From positions 6,619,538-6,683,537 of the forward strand of contig JASKMD010000029.1 in NCBI GenBank assembly GCA_030144725.1: DNA of 64,000 bases, given 5' to 3'. The position numbers were made by a program, and so were the translations under genes. Source of the stretch: Haematococcus lacustris. Taxonomy: Eukaryota > Chlorophyta > Chlorophyceae > Chlamydomonadales > Haematococcaceae. Positions 10,676 to 20,721 of the stretch are shown piece by piece (position 1 is the first letter of the stretch; each line of letters starts with the position of its first letter). The notes beneath the pieces were generated by a model. That model saw nothing but the letters and a program-made list of their open reading frames with translations, was not told the origin of the DNA and ran no database searches.

Positions 10676-11124
10676 TTAGGAGAGAGCGTGCCACCACGGA
10701 TGGGGTTTGGAATCATCAAGGGTACACCCTTTTACCCACAGGTCAACACCTCGACATGATTTGCATGGATGCCTCGTGTTGTCACATGAGTGTATGGTGA
10801 AGATGTCACCAGGTGAGGCTGGGTTCAACTGATGCATGCCAGCTTGCTGTTGTATGAGGCTGCAGATCTTGGCTGCTTCGACTCCAACTATGTAACCTTG
10901 GGCAGCAATCCATGCGATGTACCTGTTGTCCACACCACGCCGTCCAGCACATCGAACACACACATCAGGCGCTTCAGCCTGATGAGCATAGAGGCAAAGC
11001 GAGTGTCTCCCACTCGCCATAGCTCCAACACCTTGAGTAGCCTATTGCGCACAAGCCCAGCTACAATGCCCCTGCCACTAGTATCAGCGCCAGCTTGCAA
11101 TAGCCCATGTGCATTCGCACCCAA
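10676..11124 (-). pseudogene. hAT-like transposase remnant
   Basis: The minus strand reads WRVGDTRFASMLIRLKRLMC, the TRF-S---L-RL motif common in hAT/DUF659 transposases. In another frame downstream comes RYIAWIAAQGYIVGVEAAKI. The frame shift and lack of flanking domains mark it as a relic. The assignment rests on one motif. Confidence 0.4.
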
Positions 11125-11384
11125 GGGAGCTGAGCAGCTGGCCGAGCCGCCCTGCCATGCTCAACCCAGGCAGGCCAGGCCAAGAGTGGGTGCGCGTGCG
11201 CGATGAAAGGCCTGCTGCGGAAATCCTGTGTACCACCCCATCAGATGTCTAAAAATAGTGTGCCCCTTACAGGAGGGATGTGTGTGAGCAAAAGCATGCA
11301 TAGGGTAGGGCTCGAGCACTCTTGGGGTCATACCTGGGGATAAGGACACAGCATCACCAGCCGCATGTTTTCCCTACTATTATG

Positions 11385-11545
11385 GGCAAGGGTTGCGTTA
11401 TCTGTAATCCGGTCTGTTTGCATGCAGCAAGCATCCGGCACCAATACATGACTCGCTACCCCAACCCGAAGGCCGGGAGATCTATGTTGGCATGAAACAC
11501 ATGCTCTTATGTAAGCAACAGCTTGAGCATTGCCTAGTGGACATG
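11385..11545 (-). repeat. Fanzor 3' block (copy E, subfamily 2)
   Basis: Downstream of the stop of the 11.5-kb Fanzor copy, the minus strand shows a hairpin (AAGC-TGTT-GCTT, about 11513-11526), the box TTTCATGCCAAC, a second hairpin CCCGGCCTTCGGG (about 11465-11479), and GGATTACAGATAACGCAACCC. The second half recurs at 17498-17610 and 58935-59030. Confidence 0.55.
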
Positions 11546-12565
11546 CTACTGTGCTACTGGCAGCTGGGCTAGGGCCTTGGGGGCTCGGTCACGCAGCTTC
11601 TTGAAGCCCAATGCTGGGTACTCCTTGCCCTGGGCAGGAAGCCTTGCTCGGTGTTGCCACCTGCACAGCTCCAGTGGGCGCCACTTGCTCTCCCCTGCCC
11701 GTTGGAGGTTAAGGGCTGCGTTGCAGTCCCTGTCCACCCATTTTCCAGGGTCTCCAGGAGTGGCCTGGGCCTGCATGAGCCCCCGCACTGGCGCCTCGAA
11801 CCGCTGGCTCCAGGCTGACCGCAACAAGCGGTTCTGCACCTGACCTGCCTTGGGCTTCCAGCCCTCAGGCCTGGTGGGCTTGCTGCTGTCCAGCTCCTCC
11901 TCATATGGTTGGGGGCTGTTCATGATTGAGCTGACCCGGCTGGGCACAGCAGCCTCACAGGGCTGCTTACAATTCACTACTCAGCTGACTCTCCCCATGG
12001 CCGTCAGTGTTACATCAACATCCATCATCTCAATATTCAACATCATTGTAACATCAACATAGCACCAACCAGCAGCTGAGTAGCAACATCATCTCAAGAT
12101 CAGCCTAGCACCAACCAAGCAACCAACAGAGCAAGCAAACCCAGCACCAACAAACTGCTGCTCAGCTGCTTCAGGCTTGCCTCAGGCTTGCACTAGCCCA
12201 CAGCGCTTCAAGCCGACCCTGCTTCAAGCGCTTCTGCCGGGCCCATATACCCATGGGCCCATATACCCATGGAGATACCCATGGCGCCGGTAAGCTGGCT
12301 GGCAGAGGTTACCCTGAGCTTTAGCCCTCTGTCGCTGAGCTGACCCTGCTGGTACGGAACTCATCCACTGTCACCACCTTGCCTGGCACCCTGTCGGTTA
12401 GCCTGCCGCTGTTGGCCCTCTCCACCACCAGGCCTGCAGCACGGCCTTGGCCCCCCACCCACCCCGGGTGCCAATGCCGGCGTTGCCAAAGAACACCACC
12501 AGCTGCTTGCGGGCCCCCCACTGCTGCTGCTGGGACACGCTGGCTGCCTCCTCCTCCAACTGCAT
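11546..12565 (-). pseudogene. Rearranged Fanzor copy
   Basis: Two coding pieces in order on the minus strand. The first, 12565 to 12321, carries KQLVVFFGNAGIGTRGGWG and, after a frame change, KVVTVDEFRTSRVSSATEG then a stop. The second, 11977 to 11546, carries SRVSSIMNSPQPYEEEL, LLRSAWSQRFEAPVRGLM, RuvC-III DRDCNAALNLQRAGESKWRP, LELCRW and KGKEYPALGFKKLRD. About 340 bases of unrelated sequence rich in atcatctcaacat words separate them. The RVSS-QPCE segment is present twice (11930-12000). The C-terminal half is well kept while the N-terminal RuvC-I half is not seen. Confidence 0.75.
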
Positions 12566-12745
12566 GACACACAAGGCACACAATGCGCAATGACATGCTT
12601 AAATGGATTGGGGACATGGGCACCTAGCAAGTCACATGTGGGGCAGTCATCAGCCTATGGTCCTGCCCCTCCCCCCCTACCTTTGGCACTCTCACCTTCT
12701 TGAAGTAGCTTCACCAGCCAGAGCCGTACCCAGCTGCATAATGTA

Positions 12746-12960
12746 TCACTGGTTCAGTTTGATGATGAGCTGATAGCCAGGGCACTGCCCGTGATGAGCA
12801 GACTCTGGTGTACCGTTTCTCACTGTCGACGCACTCCACCGAGCAAGATGTCCCCGAAGGTACGCAAGCGCACTGTTTCAGTTTGCTAATGAGCTGATAG
12901 CTAGGGTACTGCCCGTGATGAGCATACTGTGGTGTTCTGTCGACGCACTTCACCGCGTGG
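12746..12960. repeat. Tandem duplication of about 100 bases upstream of TXNDC9
   Basis: Two diverged direct copies (about 12750-12845 and 12875-12960) share ttcagtttg-atgagctgatag, ccgtgatgagca and gtcgacgcact-caccg. They lie 330-540 bases before the TXNDC9 start, in the likely promoter region. Confidence 0.65.
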
Positions 12961-13291
12961 GGTCGAGATGGGAGCAAGGAGGTTTGCCGCAGCCGCCTCG
13001 CACAGCATCGTCCCCGCTGGTCTCGAGCTAGACGACAAAACAGTAGAGCTCCCGCATTCCTCCCATCGCCATGGCGCTTACCTGGCGTTGACCGGCCGTC
13101 CCGGCTCCGCACCTGAGGTCGCAGGCATAGAGTGGGTATGGGGCTGAGGGGCATGAGACCGACCCACAGGCCTAGTGAGCTGCTGCGACGTGGGGCTCGT
13201 GATCCGGGATCATGTGTGATGCATTTAAACTTGGTGTCTTGCACACCGCGTGAACATAACGGCACCTCAAGCTCAATACTGTCGTGCAACC

Positions 13292-14468
13292 ATGAACCTC
13301 GATAAAAAGTATGCCGCGGATGCAGTGGCCTTCGGCAGTGCGATGAACTCCATCGCGCACAGCCAAGCTATGGTGGCAGCGGTGCGGGACTATGCCAAGG
13401 TTTGTGGGAATGTTTCAAAACGTTATGAATGTCTTGTTAGAGTCTGCGTATGTATCATCGAGCACATGTGACTATGCAGTGCAGGAGCTGGAGCAAAATG
13501 AATTAGGGCAGCAATCAGGAGGACCGGCCTTGAACGTGAACGAACTTCTAGATGATGCCGAGCTTCAGAAGTTGCACGAGGAACGCATTGCGAAGCTGCA
13601 AGCCGAGCATGAGAAGCGAAGCGTCATGCAGCGCCAGGGGCATGGCGAGTTGCAAGAAATCAACGAAGGGGAATTCTTAGAAATAGTCACGAAAACAGAC
13701 CGTGTAGTCTGCCATTTCTTCCATCGGGACTTTGAGCGCTGCAAGCTCATGGATAAGCATCTCACAGTCTTGGCCAAACGCTACTTCAGCACGCGCTTCA
13801 TCAAGCTATCTGCAACGGTAAGGTAGGGATGGCAGCCATGAATGCTTCACTGTTTAGGGTCCCCATGTGCCTATCAAGGCTGTCTTCATTCATGCATCTG
13901 CAACCTGCAGGATGCCCCTTTCTTCACAGTCAAGCTGAAGATCAAGGTGCTGCCTTGCGTGATTTGCTTCAAGCAAGGCCAGGTGGTGGACTCAATAGTA
14001 GGCTTTGATGGATTGGGGACCAAGGATGACTTCGAGACCACAGCCCTAGAAGACCGGCTTTACCATGCCGAGGTATGTTCGCCAGCCAGGCCAGGCATCC
14101 CAGATCACCAGCTTCGGCAAAGGCCAACCCAGTACAGCCCCACACCTGCATACCTACCTGCACTGTCTGCCGCTACCTACCGGCTGCTACCTATCTGTCT
14201 AGCTGTCACTGCGTAGCTGCCGCTCACAAATGCAGGCTGTACAGAGCCAGAGTTTTTCCCATGGCATTGTGTGTCTGCTTCCATGCCTGCTCACAGCAGC
14301 CTGGGGGCTGCTAACTGAGGTCTTGAATGCTGGCTGTAGGTAGTGGAGGAGCCAGAGGTCCATGCAGAGCGGGACGATGAGTCAGCAGATGCCACAAAGG
14401 GGCACATTCGCAAGGGCTTACACTCACTGCAGCGCACTGGCAGTGATGAGGATTCAGACCTAGACTGA
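13292..14468 (+). CDS. TXNDC9: Thioredoxin domain-containing protein 9 (phosducin-like)
   Basis: Exons 13292-13399, 13485-13817, 13911-14072 and 14340-14468 join to 243 residues. The start ATG gives MNLDKKYAADAV. After an N-terminal helix (ELQKLHEERIAKLQAEHEKR) the thioredoxin-like fold follows, with FLEIVTKTDRVVCHFFHRDF, ERCKLMDKHLTVLAKRY, TRFIKLSA, APFFTVKLKIKVLPCVICF and IVGFDGLGTKDDFET. The redox CxxC pair is absent, as in this family. Family members act as co-factors of the CCT chaperonin in folding of tubulin and actin, in the cytosol. The tail is acidic and Ser-rich (TGSDEDSDLD). Length is close to the human protein (226 aa). Confidence 0.9.
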
Positions 14469-14970
14469 TTGACAACACGTCATAGACTGTGGCAGAGTCT
14501 GGGGTAGCTGCATGCATATCAACTCAACTCTCCATGCATGCATGGACGGCATGAAGTGGGGGCATGATGGCAGGCACATAGGATGCAAAGCATGCACATT
14601 TCTCAAACAGATGAATGAACTGGACTCATGTAGTGTGAGTTCATGTTTCACAATTGTGCATATGGCAGACAGGCCCATGACCTGTGACTGCTAAGTCAAA
14701 TTCCCTTTAATTGCATATGCTATGTACGGTGCATCGATGGGTACTGGCTGCCAGCCAGACCAGGGCCCATGCTTGGCTGCTGGTAGTAGGGCACAGGTTG
14801 GCCCATGGCCACGGGTACGCCTGCAACCAACACATACCCAAAGGCATCCTCACATCCCATGCCCACAAACCCTGCTGCCACAATGGCGGCAGTGGTTGCT
14901 GTGGCTGCTCGACACCACCCCCCACCCCATTGCTACGAGGGCTGTGGCTGTTGCTGCTTGACACCATCCC
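14469..14970. other. Convergent intergenic spacer
   Basis: The 502 bases between the TXNDC9 stop (+) and the copine-like stop (-) hold the 3' ends of both transcripts. No further gene is seen. Confidence 0.6.
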
Positions 14971-15977
14971 CTAGCCCACTGCTATGAGGGCAGGGTCGGG
15001 GGCTGCTTTATTCCACCCCCACTCACTGCTGCTGCCGGCCGCATCGCCTGCAGGCCCTGCTGGACCCCAGCGGCTGGGGGCTGGGGGGTTCATTGGTGGG
15101 TAGCCAGGAATGCGCTGGTTGACAGGGCGACTTAGCATGCCCATGCTTTGAATGAGCTGCGGATGTCAACACAGCACAAGACATGGGCCTGTTACGGTGC
15201 ATTGGATCAGGTCTGCCATGCATATGTGCTGCAATATGCTTGGTGATCATTTGCGCCAGCTGATGCAGGCATAGCATAGTCGGTGCTATTTGTGCCATGA
15301 GACTGCAAGCATGCAAGCTGCCAGGCCCTTACTTTGTACTGCTCTGGGAGTTCCATGAGCGCCTGCAGGCAGAGTAGCATGCATGCAGGGTCCATGCAGA
15401 ACCTATGCAACAATAATGATGTGTAACAACGAACATCTGAGCAGTGACACCTAAATAAGTCGTCCTATTCATAGTGCTAGATAGGAGTGACACACAAGGG
15501 TGACCATCCCTGTGAGACCCTAGAGCAGCTGTTGTTGGCCGTAACAAGCTGGGGAAGAAGAGATGGCTTGCCATCTTGCTTGAGATGCATGCCCAGCCAT
15601 GCCATGTGTCCAGCCTACCTGCAAAGCGAACTGGGCCTCCAGCTTGGGGTGGCTGCCATACTTCCGCTGCACCTCGGTGAAATTCACAAACTGCAGGCAC
15701 GACACATCGCGGTGGGAAGCCATGGGCACTTAAAGCTGGAGCAGCAGCAGGGAAGCTGTGAGAGCGCAGTTCTCTCATGATGGTGGGAGTCATGCAGCGG
15801 CTGGCTCCATCCCAATGCTGAGCAGCCACATGCACCCAAGACTAGAGAGCAGCAGCAGGGCAGTTTTGGGTGCGCTCCTCTCTCTCACGCAAGGACTGGA
15901 GCCATCAAGTTGCTTATTTCAGCCTGGGGGGTCTGACCAGCAGCCTGGGGCCTGACCAGCCCTGCACCCCCCAAGCC

Positions 15978-16010
<33 letters not shown>

Positions 16011-19000
16011 AGGTCAGGAGGCCACCTGAAAGTTGTCAAACTGCCGTTTGGGCAGCTTGTCATCAAACTCCTGCAGGCGCACGAGGCATAGCTTGCTGTC
16101 ACACCAGCTAGCCACCAGGGCCCAGGCAGTGTGCTCAGGGCGAGCTGGTGAGGCGAGGCAGCAGGTGGGTAAACATGGCAGCGACCGTACAAAATTTAGG
16201 CTATGCTACAAACAAAGATGGCGGTCTTGTAGCGTCCCCCCTGGCCCCCCTCAGGCCCCTCGAGACCCTCCCTGACCCCGCCTGCAGGCATCCCCGACCA
16301 CCTGTCCCCCAGTGCCCCCAGTGCCTCTGCAACAAGAGGAGTGGCTGAACTAGCCACAGCCATAGCAAGAGACCCGAGCAGGCTGGTGGTTGTGTTGGTA
16401 GGTCTGGATGAGGCCCAGGCTCGCACCTGCATCACCTCCCAGGGACCATCCCCTACGCCTGTGGGCAAGCAACAACGCAGGCAGCAGCTGGTCACCAGCA
16501 CTAGCTAGCACTTGGCAGCAGCCGGCAGCGCCAGCCAGTGGCAGCAGTAGGGGTATACAGGGGCGGCAGCAGTGGTAGCCAGAGGCATCACCAGTGGCAG
16601 GAGCAGTGGCAGCAGATCATCATCATTACACGACATTTGCCGTGGGCTGACACAAGCAGACTCCAACATGACAGGCTTACAAGCGGCAGCAGTTTACATG
16701 ACCTGGACGAGAAGCAGTAGCACGTGGCAAACTGCAAGGCTTGGGCATCGTATGGTAGTCTGAACGACAGCTCAAACACTGCTGCTTACCACTACACTTA
16801 CCAACCATGATGATGGACAGGGGCAGGGAGCTGCAATCAGGGGCGAGCAGGGGCAGACAGGGTTAGGCAGGCGGTGATAAGAAAAGAACCAGGTCAGGTC
16901 AGGTCAGGTCAGGTCAGGTCAGGTCAGGTCAGGTCAGGTCAGGTCAGGTCAGGTCAGGTCAGGTCAGGTCAGGTCAGGTCAGGTCAGGTCAGGTCAGGTC
17001 AGGTCAGGTCAGGTCAGGTCAGGTCAGGTCAGGTCAGGTCAGGTCAGGTCAGGTCAGGTCAGGTCAGGTCAGGTCAGGTCAGGTCAGGTCAGGTCAGGTC
17101 AGGTCAGGTCAGGTCAGGTCAGGTCAGGTCAGGTCAGGTCAGTAAGGGAGCCTCCTCCACGAGGTCCTCACAACTAGGGTCACATGCCCTGCCACTTCAG
17201 ACTCGTGACTGACTGCTGGATAGCCTATAAATGCACTTGTATGGTTATGTGTTCAGCTGCTTGCCCCTGACGTGTTGTCCCTGACTGCTACAACATCAGC
17301 ACAAGGTGGCTCGCTGGGAGTGGGATGCGCTGCTGCTGACCCTGTTCCTGCCGCTGCAGCCCTTGGCCCCCTACTGCCACTCCTCCTACATCTGGCAGCC
17401 ACAGCGACACACCGAGCACCTTGACAACGTCCACAAAAACATGCTCCTATCCTCTTTTTTATGCTCCTCCCATGCTCCCAGCACATTACTCCCCTACTAA
17501 CGGGTAGGGGTTGTATTATTTGTAATTCGAACTGTGTGTCTGAGACAAACATCCTACAATACCTAATTTCTTACCCACCCCCTTACGAGGGTGGGACGAT
17601 GCTCCCAGCAGCAATATGCCAGGCCCACCTCCTATGCTCCTATCCTCCTCCCATGCTCCTGCCCCCAGCAGCATCATGCTAGGCTCACCTGGCAGCCACG
17701 ATGGCGTCCACCGTGGCCTGCTCCTGCACGCTGAGCTGTGAGGAGGGCATGCCTGAGGGCCTGGTCACCTGGCCATCTGCCACCACCTCCAGGATGTGGA
17801 ACTGGCCGCCCTGACGCGCAACAATCTGCATGGCCTGTAGCCAGGGTGCAACAGGCGCAGGGTCAGGATCAGGGGCAGGAGGTCTCCTGGCAGACAAAGA
17901 GACATGCCTAACCTGGTGAGGGGCAGGGGCAGCAGGGGCAGCAGGCAGGCGGGCAGGGGCAGCAGGGACAGGGGCAGCTGGGCAGAGGGGGCAGGGCATG
18001 GGCAGCTGGGCAGCACGGACAGGGGCAGCTGGGCAGAGGGGGCAGGGCAACGGCAGCTGGGCAGCAGGGGCAGGGGGCAGCAGCTGTAGGGACGCTGTGG
18101 CAGGAACCAGGGGCAGCAAGGATGAGGACAACCTGTTTGAAGCCATCCTCCATGCCAATCCCCTGCTCCCAATCATGTCGCTTGCCAGGCATTGGAGCAA
18201 AGCCAACCTGGCTAGTTCCCTGCCTCCCCTTATCCCTCTTGCCAGGCATTGGAGAGCCGCTACTGCTGCTGATCCGCTGGCAGTTCCCTGTTCTGGGCTG
18301 CAGCTTGCCTGGTAGATGGCAGGTGCAAAGGAGGTGGGGCCCGACAGCTTCACGTACGGGGTCACCTCCTGCACAGGGCAGCACATAGCAGGCAGCGGGG
18401 CGGGAGGGGGGGCTGGGCAAGCATGGCAACGCAACACACCCTGCATGCTGAGCAGAAGCTGGGCACCGCTCCGTGCCAGCACCAGCGCATGCGTCACCTT
18501 CCCCCTGGCCCCATGTACTCCAGGGCCCAGGGACTCCAGCTAAGGGGTTCAAGGACTCACACAAAGCACGATCATTGGCGGGCTGACCCTAGCCTAGCAT
18601 GCTGGGAAAGCTGGCCGGCTGGGACCCCTTGTGCTGGGCCTCACACAAAGCATTATCATGAGTGTGCTACCAAACAGAGCAGCAGCGGCAATGGCATGGC
18701 AGCAACAGCAAACCAGGTATGGCAGCCTCAGAAACCAGTCAATGCCCTGACATGGAGAGCTGCAACACATGCTGCGACTGGGACAGCTGAGCCTGGCCGG
18801 CAGCACAGGTACAGCACACTTTGTGTGCCAGCACCAGTACCAGTGTATCCTGTATGTACCCTGAATCCCAGTATTAAGTATCAGGCAGGCTGACGTCTCT
18901 GGCTTGAGGGTGCCCCAGCCCTGCAGCAGGGCTAGCAGAGCCTTAGGCCAGGCCAATAGTTGCAGGAAACAGTCTGTTGTAAGCTAATGCTGATGGCCAG

Positions 19001-20266
19001 TTCATATGGATTGCTCTCCTGCCCCAATGCGTGCAGGCAGCGCCCACCATATGTCCGTAGTGTACCCATGCTTCATCCACCTGGCAATGAGATTACCCAC
19101 AGGCCGACATGTTGTTCCTTGTTGAATGAGTTTTGTTGGCCTGTTGTAAGCTAAGTGTGATCTAATTAATTATTGCTGGGCGTGCCAATATTATTAGAGC
19201 AGGGCGTGCCAATATGGCTGGTCTAATCAACAGCTCATATTCCAGCCCCTCACTGCGACACACTCCTGTACCACTCTTGTGGGGAGGGACAGTGTGAGCC
19301 ACTGCGGTCCAGTGTGACCCAGTGTGACCCACTTTGTACCTCCACAGCACGGAGTCCAGGCCGTGGCAGGGCTGGTCGCCCTCGTGAAAGGAGAACACGC
19401 GTGAGTCCTTGGAGCCCACGTCTCCAAACCCATACCTGCACAGACCCATACAGCATAGCAAGCCAAGCAGGGCTGCAGCAACAGGCAGGTGCAAGACATC
19501 AGGAGCAGCTGTGTGGCACCGTCATAGCTGTCAAGGCTATGCCCTCGCTGTTGCTGCAATTCATCTGTCTGCTGCAACAGAGTTGCCACACTGAAGAAGG
19601 CGACAGCAACTCACGCGGGAATTAGGTTATCCTCGTCAAATGCTGCCAGGGTGCGGCCGATGATGCTGATGGCCAGCTCATATGGATTGCTCTCTTGCCC
19701 CAACGCATGCAGGCAGCGCCCACCAAAGCTGTTCTTGCCGGTCCATTCGTTGCTCTGCATGCGTGCACCAGCACTGCTGACATCATGGAAAGTTGTGCCC
19801 ATGGAGTGGCAGAGGTGAGGTAGTGGCAGCTGCGGTGTAGTGCTGTCATTGAGCTTGCAGCCCAGCCATAACTTATGTGGACTGACCCACCCCAGTGTAG
19901 TCTATAGCCAGCACCAGGTTACTGGATTCCAAACCCTCCTTGCGCAGGGCGTCTTGCACCTGAGAAGGGAACATAGGCTCTGTTATGACAGGCATCCAAC
20001 GACACCACTTGTATTTCACCCTTGTGTGCCTGGGAGTTGTGTGCCAGACACCAAGCCTCGACGTTCTCAGTGCTAGGGCCAATACTCTGGTGGGGTTTAT
20101 TGGGACGGGACAGCCTAGCTGCAGCTCATTTCCTAGGCTATGGCGCGAACTTGCTCGCCTTTTCAATGGTGTCGAATGAGTCAAGAATAGCATAGAATGA
20201 TGGACGTGACCGCCCTCTTTCTGGACTGGTCGTGTTGGCCGCACTAGAGCTGCACTGATTACCCAT
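14971..20266 (-). CDS. Copine/RGLG-type von Willebrand A protein (339 aa)
   Basis: Twelve exons: 20266-20159, 19959-19891, 19754-19615, 19435-19333, 18368-18309, 17834-17689, 16830-16802, 16458-16427, 16070-16026, 15690-15619, 15362-15333, 15156-14971. The N-terminus MGNQC suggests myristoylation at Gly2 and palmitoylation at Cys5. Then come FDTIEKVQDALRKEGLESSN, the MIDAS-like IDYTGSNEWTGKNSFGG (DxTxS), SIIGRTLAAFDEDNLIPAYG, VKLSGPTSFAP, GGQFHILEVVADGQVTR, SLPLSIIMVGVGDGPWEVMQ, EFDDKLPKRQFDNFQFVNF and LEAQFALQALMELPEQYK. This is the copine vWA domain. No C2 domains precede it and no RING finger follows; the last 50 residues are Pro/Gly-rich. RGLG relatives are membrane-bound E3 ligases, so without RING this one is more likely an adaptor. 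Introns 1 and 5 use GC donors. Confidence 0.88.
15981..16011. repeat. (CTG)n tract
   Basis: About ten CTG units in the copine-like intron between exons 9 and 10. Confidence 0.85.
16891..17140. repeat. Perfect pentanucleotide array (AGGTC)50
   Basis: Fifty uninterrupted AGGTC units, exactly 250 bases, in the copine-like intron between exons 6 and 7. The open frame of Arg-Ser-Gly-Gln-Val through it is an artefact. The perfect purity suggests recent expansion. Confidence 0.98.
17498..17610 (-). repeat. Solo Fanzor 3' block (copy F, subfamily 2)
   Basis: Read on the minus strand, the order TCGTCCCACCCTCGTAAGGG (hairpin CACCC-TCGTAAG-GGGTG), AAATTAGGTATTG, GGATG and GAATTACAAATAATACAACCCC matches the 3' blocks at 11385-11545 and 58935-59030. 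It lies in a copine-like intron without coding sequence. Confidence 0.5.
18987..19050 (-). pseudogene. Partial duplicate of copine-like exon 3 within an intron
   Basis: The minus strand reads GGRCLHALGQESNPYELAIS, the same peptide as exon 3 of the gene (19754-19615), with a few silent base differences. It sits in the intron between exons 4 and 5, in the same orientation, beside a SINE tail. Confidence 0.75.
19083..19147 (+). repeat. SINE 3' tail (partial copy)
   Basis: The string gagattacccaca-gccgacatgtt followed by ccttgttgaatgagttttgtt matches the 3' half of the tRNA-derived SINE at 52640, 59200 and 62430. Confidence 0.6.
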
Positions 20267-20721
20267 GACGCACACAAGTGGGTCGTTAGAGTAGTGTTTT
20301 GGCCACTACCAAATTTGGCCGATTCCTGTCATTTTCGCCACCTTTCAAGTTTTACTTCCTACAGCCCTCATGCTATACCAAAATTAGCAGACAAGTCGGC
20401 AGTCGGAGCAAGGGAGTTGAACAATTAAAACCAACTGCGCCACCTTTCAACGACTGCCAGAGTCTTTCACCGCCACTGCTCGATGTCGCCTGATCCATGA
20501 TAGCCAGAGGCGCCACGGTGGCATGCCGGTGCAGCCCACCAGCAAGCTCTAAAGTTAGCCATGCTATGAATTCAAACCAACTGTCGACTTACAGGTAACT
20601 GTCGACCAACAGCGATTTACAGGTACCGCACGAAGCTTCACATCAAACTGGAGCATTATGGAGCACATCGCGGCCATCCATTAGTGAAGATGAAGTCGAT
20701 AGCGCCGGCGCACTACAGCGA
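20267..20721. promoter_or_regulatory. Bidirectional promoter region
   Basis: The 455 bases between the divergent starts of the copine-like gene (20266, -) and the MFS transporter (20722, +) must hold both promoters. It is less GC-rich than its surroundings. It contains a short direct repeat, caactgtcgacttacaggtaa then actgtcgaccaacagcgatttacaggtac (about 20579-20625). No TATA box is convincing. Confidence 0.5.

Noticed and set aside
16891..17140. CRISPR-like array
   Set aside because: Pure tandem AGGTC with no spacers; a microsatellite in a eukaryotic intron.
16874..17212. 112-residue ORF of RSGQV repeats
   Set aside because: Product of translating the AGGTC array; the array lies in a spliced intron.
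17685..18497. 270-residue minus-strand ORF
   Set aside because: Joins two copine-like exons through their intron (Pro/Leu-rich low complexity); the GC-AG splice restores the known vWA order.
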